Source of the DNA: Candidatus Falkowiibacteriota bacterium | GTDB lineage: Bacteria; Patescibacteriota; Patescibacteriia; Patescibacteriales; UBA12465 | Direction of reading: 5' to 3' | Assembly: GCA_903847415.1 (NCBI GenBank) | Contig: CAINDR010000018.1 | Span: forward strand, 1 to 51,608 | DNA: 51,608 nucleotides | Part shown: positions 1-7,214 of the stretch, piece after piece | Numbering within the stretch: position 1 is the stretch's first letter | Layout of the letters: every line of letters begins with the position of its first letter | Program-made: the position numbers and the translations under genes | Notes under the pieces: model-generated | The model's database searches: none | What the model was told of the DNA's origin: nothing | Seen by the model: the letters and a program-made list of their open reading frames with translations, nothing else

Positions 1-108
1 TCGGACGGATATTTCGTTTCAACTGTAGGCGTTGATGAGAAACAACTCAGGCGATACATACAGCTTCAGGGGCAAGAGGACAGAGGACAAGCGAAGCTTG
101 AGATATAA
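1..108 (+). CDS. IS200/IS605-type transposase TnpA, C-terminal fragment (5' end outside window)
   Basis: The first 35 codons read in frame 1 and end at TAA 106-108. They begin S-D-G-Y-F-V-S-T-V-G and continue with D-E-K-Q-L-R-R-Y-I-Q-x-Q-G. This matches the usual end of Y1 (HUH) single-strand transposases, in which a Gly-Tyr-Phe-x-(S/T)-(S/T)-Val-Gly strand precedes a final helix of the type 'IxxYIxxQ'. The HUH motif and catalytic tyrosine would lie upstream of the window, so activity cannot be judged. The hairpin immediately downstream fits the 3' end of such an element. The family call is fairly good given the short length; whether it is an IS200 transposase or a REP-associated domestic relative is open. 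Confidence 0.7.
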   Translation, partial: SDGYFVSTVGVDEKQLRRYIQLQGQEDRGQAKLEI

Positions 109-111
109 AAT

Positions 112-133
112 ACCGAGTCCGTCAGGGCTCGGT
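112..133 (+). mobile_element. Hairpin just 3' of the transposase, probable right-end structure of the element
   Basis: A 9-bp stem (112-120 with 125-133, one G-T pair) closes a GTCA tetraloop 3 bp after the transposase stop. IS200/IS605 and REP-type elements carry subterminal imperfect hairpins recognised by TnpA. No T-run follows, so an intrinsic terminator is less likely. The exact element end and cleavage site cannot be set without the left end. Confidence 0.5.
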
Positions 134-259
134 AGGTTATTATTATGGAATTATTTCACAACTCTTTTTCTTTCGTTTTACGAAACAGGTACAAGGACGC
201 TTAATTATTTTTATTTTTTTTAATTTTTATGCTAGTATTTAAAAGTAATCATTATTTAT

Positions 260-568
260 ATGCACAATGAAATGTTTTCTTCGGAAAATTTAAAATTTTC
301 CGAGAAAGCGGAGATGGTTCGAAAAGTTCGAGAATTTGGTTTTTCGGCTGAAAATGAAAGACTAGTTCTTTTGGTGGCAATGAAAGAAATGTCTTTTGCC
401 GAATTAGAATTTCCTGCTGGGCCGACCGCCGCAATGAAAGCCATTGATTTCTTAGATGCTTTTGGTCTTTATATTATTATTAAAGATTCTAGTCATTTCT
501 CTAAAATTATTATTGTGAATAATCAAGATGATTTTGAAACATTGGAAAATGAAAATTTAAAAAAATAA
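260..568 (+). CDS. Conserved-looking small protein of unknown function
   Basis: A 102-residue soluble, acidic protein. I do not recognise the family. The N-terminal half is helical and charged, with a segment around residues 20-60 rich in Glu, Met and Ala; the C-terminal part holds a beta-prone run (Y-I-I-I-K and K-I-I-I-V-N-N). There is no signal peptide or membrane segment. The ATG at 260 follows an A/T-rich stretch without a Shine-Dalgarno. The YgjP-like gene starts 7 bp after the stop, so the two are probably co-transcribed. Two shorter frames on the opposite strand overlap it, but the forward frame fits the operon direction and its downstream spacing. Confidence 0.6.
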   Translation: MHNEMFSSENLKFSEKAEMVRKVREFGFSAENERLVLLVAMKEMSFAELEFPAGPTAAMKAIDFLDAFGLYIIIKDSSHFSKIIIVNNQDDFETLENENLKK

Positions 569-575
569 CATTATC

Positions 576-1115
576 ATGATCGATTTTCCTTATAAAATCA
601 GAAAAAGTCGTTTAGCAAAGAATTTGCGTTTAGAAATCTCTCGCGCTGACGGAGTAACATTGGTGGTACCTGCAAGGGTGCCGTTATTTTTGGCAAAGAG
701 TTTTTTGACTTCCAAGGCAGGGTGGGTAAAAAGTCGTTTAGCAGAGCAAAGTCTAAAAAAATCACAAATTTTTCCTAATTTAAGTCCGCAGGAAGAGCTT
801 CTTGCCAGGAAAAATGCTCGTCGCTTGATTGGGGAGAGAGTTCATTTTTTTGCAACTATTCTCAATTTACAATATAAAATTGTTGCAATTCGTGATCAGA
901 AAACTCGTTGGGGTAGTTGTTCTCGTGATCAGAATTTGAATTTTAATTTTCGCTTAATTTTTATCAATCCTGAACTTTTAGATTATGTCGTGGTTCATGA
1001 ACTCTGTCATTTGAAAGAATTAAATCATTCTCCTCGTTTTTGGTCCTTAGTAGAGCAAGTATTGCCGGATTATCGCCGTCGCCGTTTAGAGTTAAAACGG
1101 CTTAGTCTTGATTAA
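576..1115 (+). CDS. YgjP/SprT-like zinc metallopeptidase (M48-type, DUF45)
   Basis: A 179-residue protein of the YgjP family, normally 160-240 residues. The zinc motif H-E-L-C-H is at residues 141-145 (HExxH), with a further His in L-N-H-S-P-R-F-W that would be the third ligand. The family hallmark R-W-G-S-C-S lies about residues 111-116. An N-terminal beta-rich region (K-S-R-L-A-K-N-L-R-L-E-I) is also typical. The protein is cytosolic with no signal peptide. E. coli YgjP has been linked to UTP hydrolysis and the related WLM/SprT proteins to DNA-protein crosslink repair; the substrate here is unknown. It follows the 260 gene by 7 bp and precedes tRNA-Leu. Confidence 0.85.
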   Translation: MIDFPYKIRKSRLAKNLRLEISRADGVTLVVPARVPLFLAKSFLTSKAGWVKSRLAEQSLKKSQIFPNLSPQEELLARKNARRLIGERVHFFATILNLQYKIVAIRDQKTRWGSCSRDQNLNFNFRLIFINPELLDYVVVHELCHLKELNHSPRFWSLVEQVLPDYRRRRLELKRLSLD

Positions 1116-1150
1116 GTTAATCTTTACAAAATACCATTTTTGTGTAAAAA

Positions 1151-1159
1151 TGTTATTAT
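1151..1159 (+). promoter_or_regulatory. Extended -10 promoter element for tRNA-Leu
   Basis: TGTTATTAT (TG-n-TATTAT) ends 5 bp before the mature 5' end of the tRNA. No good -35 sits at 17 bp, so this would be an extended -10 promoter with a very short leader, as is common for tRNA genes. Confidence 0.4.
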
Positions 1160-1164
1160 TCAGA

Positions 1165-1248
1165 GCCCGGATGGCGGAATTGGTAGACGCGCTAGCTTCA
1201 GGTGCTAGTTTTTGAAAGAAAGTGGGGGTTCGAGTCCCCCTTCGGGCA
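1165..1248 (+). tRNA. tRNA-Leu (anticodon CAG)
   Basis: A complete cloverleaf can be drawn. The acceptor stem is 1165-1171 with 1241-1247 (one G-T pair) and discriminator A1248. The anticodon stem is 1192-1196 with 1204-1208, around loop TTCAGGT with anticodon CAG at 1199-1201. A long variable arm around 1209-1223 makes it class II, as expected for leucine. The T-arm 1224-1240 has five G-C pairs and a TTCGAGT loop. The 3' CCA is not encoded (CACA follows), so it must be added by the CCA-adding enzyme at 47716. Confidence 0.95.
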
Positions 1249-1331
1249 CAGGAATATAGCCGAATAATGACATAAAATAAAATTAAATAACTAGAATCAA
1301 GGCCTTGGCCTTATTTTATTATTGGAAATAT

Positions 1332-3182
1332 ATGGAAGAAATACCAAAGACGAAGTTAGAATTATTAGCTCCAGCCCGGAATTTGATGGTCGGAAAATTA
1401 GCAGTCATGGCTGGTGCCGATGCAATTTATTTTGCCGGGCCGAGTTTTGGTGCTCGCCAGTCAGCTGGTAATAGCATTGATGATCTTCAGAAAATGACAG
1501 ATTTTGCCCATCTGTTTGGAGTTAAGGTTTATTTGGTATTAAATACTATTTTGTTTGATGAAGAAATATCACAAGCTCAAAAAATAGCTCAACAAGCATT
1601 TGAAGTCGGTGTTGACGCCTATATTGTCCAAGACTGGGGACTAGTTAATGCTGGCCTTCCGCCTTTGCCAATTTTTGCTAGCACACAAATGGATAACCGG
1701 ACGCCAGAACACGTGGCTTTCCTGGAAGAACTTGGTTTTAAAAGAGCGATTTTGGCTCGTGAGTTGAGCTTGGATCAGATTAAAAAAATTAAGACGGCTG
1801 CTCCAAAAATAGAATTAGAATCTTTTGTTTCTGGTGCTCTTTGTGTTAGTTATTCCGGACGTTGTTATTTTTCCCAAGCTTCACTTGGCCGTAGTGCAAA
1901 TCGTGGCGCTTGTGCTCAAATTTGTCGACAGCAGTTTACTTTGCGAGATTCTCAGGGTCAAATTATGGCTCATAATAAATTTCTTCTTTCTTTGAAAGAC
2001 TTAAATTTAGGAGCAAAGCTTGATGATTTGATTGCAAGCGGCGTTACTTCTTTCAAAATCGAAGGGCGTTTAAAAGATGGTGCTTATGTTGCTAATTTAG
2101 TTTCTTATTTTCGTCAGGAGCTGGATAAGATAATTGCACAGGACAGTAGATATCAAAGAGCTTCTTTGGGAAAAGTTTTTCCCTCATTCATCCCTGATCC
2201 AGCGAAAACGTTTAATCGGGGTTTTACGGAATATAATATCACCGGAAAGATCAAGGGTTCGGTAGCGTCATTGGATAGTCAAAAGTCACTGGGAAAGTTT
2301 ATTGGAAAAATAAAAAAGAGTGGTCGTGGATGGTTGGTTCTTGATCGTGAACATAAGTTAAAAAATGGTGATGGCATCTGTTATTTGGATAAAAATGGTG
2401 ATTTAGCTGGAGCCTATGCTAATGCAATTAAAGATGATCGGATCCTTTTGCATCGTCATGAGGAGGCACCAGTTGGTGCTGAACTTTACTGCAATCAAGA
2501 TCTCACTTTTGAAAAAGCAGCCACCGGTGGAGTGCATCGGGCGATTGCTTTGAATTTGAAAGTTGAAGAAAAAAAAGGTGAAATTATTGTGACGGCAACT
2601 GATGAGCAATTGTTAAAAACCAGTGTTTCTCTTGGTGTTGGCGAGGTAGCCGAAAAACCAGAAGCAGCAGAATTAGCCACAAAAGAGTCTTTAGCGAAAT
2701 TGGGTGAAACTATTTTTTATTGTCAGGAGATAGAGCTCAAATGGAAACAAGCCAAGTTTTTTTCGCGCGCGGCTTTAAATGAGGCTCGTCGGGAATTAGT
2801 GGCCAAATTATTATTACTAAGAGAGAAGTCTTATACTCGAGAAGAATCAGTGCTTAAAAAATCTGAGGCAAAATATTACTTAAAAGAGGCAGATTTTAAT
2901 TTTAATGTTTCTAATGATTTTTCTCGTCGTTTCTGGGAAGAACATGGCGTTAATATTAAAGAAGATGCTTTGGAGTTGCAAATGCGCAAAGGTAAAAAGC
3001 CATTAGGAAAAGTTTTAATGACCAGTAAACATTGTTTAAAAAGGGAATTTGGTTATTGCCCAAAAAATGAAAAAGCAAAAAGTGGTTTGCGAGAACCATT
3101 GTCCCTGGAGAGAGAGGGGAAGCGTTACCCCCTTCGTTTCGATTGTCGCAAATGTCAGATGGAGGTTTTGGATTGGGAATAA
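1332..3182 (+). CDS. U32 family protein (RlhA/TrhP-type, 23S rRNA or tRNA hydroxylation)
   Basis: Start ATG 1332 is chosen because the family begins close to L-E-L-L-A-P-A-R-N; the frame extends upstream but without family-like sequence. The 616-residue length is near that of RlhA-type U32 proteins. The N-terminal TIM-barrel-like part has G-A-D-A-I-Y-F-A-G and V-Q-D-W-G. The central S-G-R-C-Y-F-S and N-R-G-A-C-A-Q-I-C-R-Q motif (about residues 175-197) supplies the conserved cysteines. The C-terminus ends with a Cys-rich F-D-C-R-K-C-Q-M-E-V. Characterised U32 proteins in E. coli act in prephenate-dependent hydroxylation of tRNA U34 or 23S rRNA C2501 rather than proteolysis; which RNA is the target here cannot be told. 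It is cytosolic. Confidence 0.85.
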   Translation: MEEIPKTKLELLAPARNLMVGKLAVMAGADAIYFAGPSFGARQSAGNSIDDLQKMTDFAHLFGVKVYLVLNTILFDEEISQAQKIAQQAFEVGVDAYIVQDWGLVNAGLPPLPIFASTQMDNRTPEHVAFLEELGFKRAILARELSLDQIKKIKTAAPKIELESFVSGALCVSYSGRCYFSQASLGRSANRGACAQICRQQFTLRDSQGQIMAHNKFLLSLKDLNLGAKLDDLIASGVTSFKIEGRLKDGAYVANLVSYFRQELDKIIAQDSRYQRASLGKVFPSFIPDPAKTFNRGFTEYNITGKIKGSVASLDSQKSLGKFIGKIKKSGRGWLVLDREHKLKNGDGICYLDKNGDLAGAYANAIKDDRILLHRHEEAPVGAELYCNQDLTFEKAATGGVHRAIALNLKVEEKKGEIIVTATDEQLLKTSVSLGVGEVAEKPEAAELATKESLAKLGETIFYCQEIELKWKQAKFFSRAALNEARRELVAKLLLLREKSYTREESVLKKSEAKYYLKEADFNFNVSNDFSRRFWEEHGVNIKEDALELQMRKGKKPLGKVLMTSKHCLKREFGYCPKNEKAKSGLREPLSLEREGKRYPLRFDCRKCQMEVLDWE

Positions 3183-3204
3183 TTATTTTTTAATATTTAA
3201 AAAT

Positions 3205-3822
3205 ATGAAAACTAAATTTTTCTTTGTTACTCTTTTAGTCTTTGGACTTTTTCCCTTAAAAGCACAAATGGCTAGTGAAAAAATTTGTACAATGGAATAT
3301 CGTCCAGTTTGTGGTGTTGATGGAAAAACCTATGGCAATCTTTGTGCCGCTGGAGAAGTAAAAATTGCCAACGAAGGAGAATGTCTTCCCAAAAAATGCC
3401 AAATTATGTGTTTACGTTATGATCCAGTTTGTGGCTCTGATGGCAAAACCTATGGTTGTGGTCAACCAGAAGCTGATTGTTATGGAATTAAGGTTGTTAG
3501 TGTTGGTGAGTGTTTAAAAAAAGTTGATTCAGAGAAATCCTGCGCGCTAAGTGATTTAAAAAATAAAAAACTTTGCGAGACGCTTAAAGAAAAAGCTTTA
3601 TTTGAAAACTATCTAAGAGTAAATATTTCTAAACTTTCAAAAACTAAGGCTGTCTTGGGAGGTAAATTTTATGTCACCGCCATTAAATGGAAGCCAGGTC
3701 GAGTCGCGGTTATTGAATACGAGGATGGGCATATTTCTTTGAGGGCAAAGACACAATTATTGCCAATAGAGAAAAATGGTAAAGTCATCGGCGTAAAAGT
3801 AAAACATTGGTTTAATTACTAA
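3205..3822 (+). CDS. Secreted protein with two Kazal-type protease inhibitor domains
   Basis: Start ATG 3205 gives 205 residues with a clear signal peptide (M-K-T-K then about 15 hydrophobic residues, probable cleavage after P-L-K-A). Two Kazal modules follow. The first has Y-R-P-V-C-G-V-D-G-K-T-Y-G-N and the second Y-D-P-V-C-G-S-D-G-K-T-Y-G (about residues 27-57 and 62-96), each with the paired Cys pattern. The last 90 residues are Cys-poor and basic, without a recognised domain. Kazal domains inhibit serine proteases, so a defensive or host-contact role at the cell surface is plausible but inferred. A longer upstream in-frame start is possible but would bury the signal peptide. It shares a terminator with the convergent lipoprotein gene. 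Confidence 0.8.
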   Translation: MKTKFFFVTLLVFGLFPLKAQMASEKICTMEYRPVCGVDGKTYGNLCAAGEVKIANEGECLPKKCQIMCLRYDPVCGSDGKTYGCGQPEADCYGIKVVSVGECLKKVDSEKSCALSDLKNKKLCETLKEKALFENYLRVNISKLSKTKAVLGGKFYVTAIKWKPGRVAVIEYEDGHISLRAKTQLLPIEKNGKVIGVKVKHWFNY

Positions 3823-3826
3823 ATAA

Positions 3827-3856
3827 AAAAGCGGACTTTTAAAGTGGTCCGCTTTT
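3827..3856. terminator. Bidirectional intrinsic terminator
   Basis: A 10-bp perfect stem (3827-3836 with 3847-3856) has a GCGGAC/GTCCGC core with A-run and T-run flanks, 5 bp after the Kazal gene stop and 8 bp before the end of the convergent lipoprotein gene. The A/T flanks are symmetric, so it can act on both strands. Confidence 0.85.
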
Positions 3857-3864
3857 TGTTTGTT

Positions 3865-5646
3865 TTAATTTAGACCGCCATTTTTGGCAACATCTTTGAG
3901 CAGCTCGTTTCCATTTTGGAAGGTTTCTTCCGGTTGGAAATTTCTTAAGTTGCAGGCAATCTGGTTTAATTGCCAGAGCAGTATTTTTGTAACCTGATCT
4001 TTGGCTTCGGTAAAAGGTTTGATCATTGTTTTTACTGTAGCTACATCATTTTCTTGGTATTCAGAAAATTTTTGGCTGAATATACCAAGAAATTGATCGT
4101 TTTGATAATTGACCTGTATTTTTCTGGTTTGGTCATAGACACTAATTCGACCGGATGTTTTATGATCAGCAACGTTTAACCAACTTTTCTTGATTTCTTC
4201 TTTCGAGGTTGGCTTTAGTTTTCCTTCCTCATATTCAGAAATAATAGTTGTGGTGGTTTCTTCGCTAATTGAGCTTGAAGCATCCAAAATGAAGACACAG
4301 TAATTGTTTTTAGTTTTGAACATCACAATGTTCACCGGTTTGTCTTGTTCTTTGTCATATCGATAGTATTCAACATCTTTTTGAGTCCAGTTTTCGGAAT
4401 ATCCGCCACCGAGAGCTCTTCCTGTACCACCACCAAGTAGTCCACCACCAATTAGTCCAGGCCAACCACCAAAGGCAAACCCAAGCAAAGAGCCTAGGCC
4501 ACTACCTAATAAAGTTCCGGTGCCGTCATCAGGGTGGTATTTTTTTCGAAAATTATAACGATCGGTTTTATTTTTTTTCCAGATCGTAACATTTTTTTTA
4601 AAACCCATTTCACTGGGGCGCGCACTAGAGAGTTTTCCCTGGTAGGAACCAAATACCGAATTTAATCCGAACAACACATCATTGATGTTAATATTCTCAC
4701 GTTGGAGAGTGTTCCCGTATCTGTTAAGACAGAAACCGTGTAGCAATCTGATCGCCTCGTAATCTTTTTCGTCTATTTGGCCATTCATTGTAATATCATC
4801 TGCCCAATTAATCATTAGATTATTATCTGCGTCAGTTTTTAGTAGATAATCAACTACTTCTTCGTTAGTTTTGCCTGTTTTTTTCTTAATAATCTCTACT
4901 GATTCCAAGCCAATTGGGATAGCAGTATTGCGATCAGTTGGTAAAATAATCGAATGGTTTTTAGCGTCAAAAGATTCTGTTAACAGTTTTTGTTGGGTGG
5001 AGTTAAGTTTGACATGTCTCATTTCACTCAGTAAACGATCTGATATTTCTAAGCGATTATCCTTATTAATGTCAGTTACTAAAATATTAGCACCAAAAAT
5101 TTTTTTGGATATTCTAAATTCAGAGAATCTGTCACTCAACTCTTTGTGCCAGACTTGATACCTTTCTTTTTGGTCAGGATCTTCTGGTTCAGATCTTCGA
5201 TAATAATCTTCTGGTCGGTCAGTAACCACATAATCATTGCCAACAAGATAACAATTGCGACCTTGATTGTTTATTTGAGCAATCAACTTGTTATTTTGAA
5301 GATTAATAAAAAAGTATTGCACTTTTTCGTACCGGGTTCTGTCTGATACATTTAGAAATCTAATGATTACTATTTGACTATCTACTGTTAGCACTGATGG
5401 TGTTAAATTCTCGGATCGAAATATTTTGCTTTGTTGCCCATTATCATCGCTAAGTTGATTCTCATGGTAGATGAAGATTTCTTTTTCATCTTTTTCCAGG
5501 ATCATTGTTTTGTAGGGGCTTCGGTCAATTTTCAGTTTTAATTTTCCGAATTGAGAGTCAAAATTAAGGACTTCAACATTTTTTTTGGTACAGCCACAAG
5601 CAGTTATTACTGCAATTATGGCTAATAAAAATAGATTTTTTTTCAT
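3865..5646 (-). CDS. Large lipoprotein with EF-hand-like motifs and a glycine-zipper segment
   Basis: A 593-residue protein with a lipoprotein signal peptide (M-K-K-N, hydrophobic run, I-T-A-C-G-C-T; lipidated Cys near residue 17 or 19). I do not recognise the family. Visible parts: a beta-rich N-terminal region; a Ca-loop-like D-I-N-K-D-N-R-L-E-I-S-D (about residues 190-201); a weaker D-x-N-G-x-I-D-E-x-D loop near 285-295; and a Gly-rich stretch (about 373-415) with repeated G-x3-G spacing, flanked by a basic K-K-Y-H-P patch. The C-terminal third is soluble and charged. Dockerin-like calcium binding and membrane insertion through the glycine zipper are inference. It is one of few minus-strand genes here. 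Confidence 0.7.
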   Translation of the reverse strand: MKKNLFLLAIIAVITACGCTKKNVEVLNFDSQFGKLKLKIDRSPYKTMILEKDEKEIFIYHENQLSDDNGQQSKIFRSENLTPSVLTVDSQIVIIRFLNVSDRTRYEKVQYFFINLQNNKLIAQINNQGRNCYLVGNDYVVTDRPEDYYRRSEPEDPDQKERYQVWHKELSDRFSEFRISKKIFGANILVTDINKDNRLEISDRLLSEMRHVKLNSTQQKLLTESFDAKNHSIILPTDRNTAIPIGLESVEIIKKKTGKTNEEVVDYLLKTDADNNLMINWADDITMNGQIDEKDYEAIRLLHGFCLNRYGNTLQRENININDVLFGLNSVFGSYQGKLSSARPSEMGFKKNVTIWKKNKTDRYNFRKKYHPDDGTGTLLGSGLGSLLGFAFGGWPGLIGGGLLGGGTGRALGGGYSENWTQKDVEYYRYDKEQDKPVNIVMFKTKNNYCVFILDASSSISEETTTTIISEYEEGKLKPTSKEEIKKSWLNVADHKTSGRISVYDQTRKIQVNYQNDQFLGIFSQKFSEYQENDVATVKTMIKPFTEAKDQVTKILLWQLNQIACNLRNFQPEETFQNGNELLKDVAKNGGLN

Positions 5647-5701
5647 TTTTTGTTTTTTTATTTGATTGTAAATGTTCTAATGTTAGTTTGTCTAACCAGA
5701 A

Positions 5702-5730
5702 AGATTAGTATAAATATAGAAATTAGTCAA
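5702..5730 (-). promoter_or_regulatory. Probable promoter of the large lipoprotein gene
   Basis: Read on the minus strand: -35 TTGACT (5725-5730), 17-bp spacer, -10 TAATCT (5702-5707). A TATACT hexamer overlaps one step downstream. The leader to the ATG would be about 50 bp. Confidence 0.45.
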
Positions 5731-5883
5731 ATTTATTGACTGTGAACAGGGTGGTATGTTAAAAACTAAAAAGTGGTTGCTTAGCTTGGTTGATTGGAGT
5801 ATTTTGGTTTGTATCATCGGGAGTAGTGATTAAAGTTTATTAGCAAGCCATTGTGATTCTTTTTTTGAGCAAGGGGTTTTTCT
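5731..5883. other. Intergenic region without a supported gene
   Basis: Between the promoters of two divergent genes. Only a 25-codon frame (5756-5833, M-L-K-T-K-K-W) is present, without a recognisable ribosome binding site. It could be a decayed gene. I see no tRNA, repeat or terminator. Confidence 0.4.
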
Positions 5884-5912
5884 TTGATTTATATCCATAA
5901 ATATGCTAAAAT
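5884..5912 (+). promoter_or_regulatory. Probable sigma70-type promoter for the holin-like/Gmad2 operon
   Basis: TTGATT (5884-5889), 17-bp spacer, TAAAAT (5907-5912), about 25 bp before the ATG at 5938. Confidence 0.5.
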
Positions 5913-5937
5913 AAAGAAAAAATAACTTTAATTCTTT

Positions 5938-6282
5938 ATGATCATTTTATTTCGCTGGTTATTAAATGCTTTTTTTGTTCTTTTGGGATCTTATTTTTTG
6001 AGCGGGGTAGAGATTGCTAGTTTTTTCTCAGCCATGATTGCGGTGTTATTTCTTTCAATAGTTAACGCAATTATTAGACCAATCTTAATTTTATTAACTT
6101 TACCAATTAATATCCTTACTCTAGGCCTGTTTACTTTAGTAATTAACAGTTTAATGGTTTTATTAGTGGCAAGCATTGTGAAAGGCTTTAATGTCTCTGG
6201 ATTTTTACCAGCTTTGAGTCTTTCTTTGTTATTATGGCTTGGTTCAATGCTAGGAAGTTTATTGCTTAAAGAAAAAAAATAA
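5938..6282 (+). CDS. Phage_holin_4_2/YvlD-like four-helix membrane protein
   Basis: 114 residues that are almost entirely hydrophobic, with four predicted membrane helices. The family signature is the central N-A-I-I-R-P-I-L-I-L-L-T-L-P-I-N motif followed by L-T-L-G-L-F-T-L-V-I-N. This is the Phage_holin_4_2 family (B. subtilis YvlD and relatives). Despite the name it is a chromosomal inner-membrane protein widespread outside phages, and nothing around it is phage-like. The function is not established. It is the first gene of a tightly packed set; the Gmad2 protein starts 1 bp after its stop. Confidence 0.85.
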   Translation: MIILFRWLLNAFFVLLGSYFLSGVEIASFFSAMIAVLFLSIVNAIIRPILILLTLPINILTLGLFTLVINSLMVLLVASIVKGFNVSGFLPALSLSLLLWLGSMLGSLLLKEKK

Positions 6283-6283
6283 A

Positions 6284-6793
6284 ATGAATTTAAATAATAA
6301 AGAAAAATTTGCAATTATTTTTATTGGTTTTTTAGTTTTGTTTTCTCTTGGTCTTCGACTTTTCCGTTTTTTAAATAATCAGCAAGAAGAAGTTGTCCAG
6401 CCTATTACAAGTAATGTAGTGGCTAGTTCAACAACTCCAATTGACTCGTCATCAACCACTACCAAGGAGATTATTGTTGATCAACCTTTGTCCGGAGAAT
6501 CATTTGAGAGTCCCTATGTGGTGACCGGTAAGGCACGCGGCAATTGGTTTTTTGAGTCCTCTTTTCCTTTAAATGTTGTTAATGAACAGGATCAGGTGAT
6601 TGGAAGTGGTCTCGCTAATGCTCAAATGGATTGGATGACTAGTGATCTGGTTCCTTTTGTTGGATTTATTCAATTTCTATCAGATAAAATTCCAGCAACT
6701 GGTACTAAAGTTTTTCTAGTTTTATCAAAAGATAATCCAAGTGGCTTGCCCGAACACGACGCTTCACTTAAAATGCCAATTATTATTAAGTAA
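6284..6793 (+). CDS. Membrane-anchored Gmad2 immunoglobulin-like domain protein
   Basis: 169 residues. One N-terminal membrane anchor (about residues 9-27) is followed by a Ser/Thr-rich linker (S-S-T-T-P-I-D-S-S-S-T-T-T) and then a C-terminal beta domain from about residue 62. The domain carries I-I-V-D-Q-P-L-S-G, Y-V-V-T-G-K-A-R-G-N-W-F-F-E-S-S-F-P and the F-V-G-F-I-Q-F-type strand, which are the hallmarks of Gmad2. In Bacillus this domain occurs in spore-germination proteins (GerM-associated); in CPR bacteria it occurs as stand-alone surface proteins. The topology implies the domain lies outside the membrane. It is co-transcribed with the preceding holin-like gene. Confidence 0.85.
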   Translation: MNLNNKEKFAIIFIGFLVLFSLGLRLFRFLNNQQEEVVQPITSNVVASSTTPIDSSSTTTKEIIVDQPLSGESFESPYVVTGKARGNWFFESSFPLNVVNEQDQVIGSGLANAQMDWMTSDLVPFVGFIQFLSDKIPATGTKVFLVLSKDNPSGLPEHDASLKMPIIIK

Positions 6794-6798
6794 AAAAT

Positions 6799-7128
6799 AT
6801 GAAATTTAATTTTGATTCTCCGTCAGGAGGAAATACTGCTGATATTTTTCATCCAGAAGATGAGAGGCCAAAACCAAAAATAGTTGGGAGCATTGATTTA
6901 TCTTCTTTTCAAAAAAAAGTTGAACGAAAAAGTGAGTTTAATCCAGAAAAATATTCAAGGGAAATGGCCAATATTTTGGCTACTCAAAGCCAAGAGGTAA
7001 ATAATTCTTATGGCAAATTACTAGACGAAGACATGAAAATAGAAATGTCTGGTTTTTATGCTGGTGAGAATAGAAAAATTATTGAATTAGAAAACAAATT
7101 TTTAGATGATGATAAAAAAATGTTTTAA
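6799..7128 (+). CDS. Unknown protein, N-terminal part of a probably frameshifted gene
   Basis: 109 residues, hydrophilic and charged (F-N-F-D-S-P-S-G-G at the start). Helical segment 48-109 includes M-A-N-I-L-A-T-Q-S-Q-E and I-E-M-S-G-F-Y-A-G-E-N-R-K-I. The frame stops at TAA 7126-7128, shortly after a seven-A run (7114-7120). Shifting one base back at that run continues as ...K-K-N-V-L-K-I-E-S-N-F-A-S-K-E-G-L and joins the next frame (7215-7727) without a stop. So this is most likely the first half of one gene of about 309 codons. Family unknown; no membrane segment. Confidence 0.6.
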   Translation: MKFNFDSPSGGNTADIFHPEDERPKPKIVGSIDLSSFQKKVERKSEFNPEKYSREMANILATQSQEVNNSYGKLLDEDMKIEMSGFYAGENRKIIELENKFLDDDKKMF

Positions 7129-7214
7129 AAATCGAAAGTAATTTTGCAAGCAAAGAAGGTCTTAGTTTTGAGGCTTGGCGCAAGAAAAAAGATCAGAAAA
7201 ACAAAGCTCCGGAA

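Noticed and set aside
112-133. Terminator after the transposase
   Set aside because: No T-run follows the stem; better explained as an element-end structure.
252-444. Minus-strand reading frames opposite the 260 gene
   Set aside because: They are shadows of the plus-strand gene; the latter fits operon spacing and the codon pattern.
3049-3204. Longer start for the Kazal protein
   Set aside because: It would run through the 3' part of the U32 gene in another frame and bury the signal peptide.
5756-5833. 25-codon frame in the 5.7 kb intergenic region
   Set aside because: Too short, no start-context or family support.
5938-6282. Prophage remnant suggested by a holin-like gene
   Set aside because: The family is chromosomal and widespread, and no phage genes surround it.
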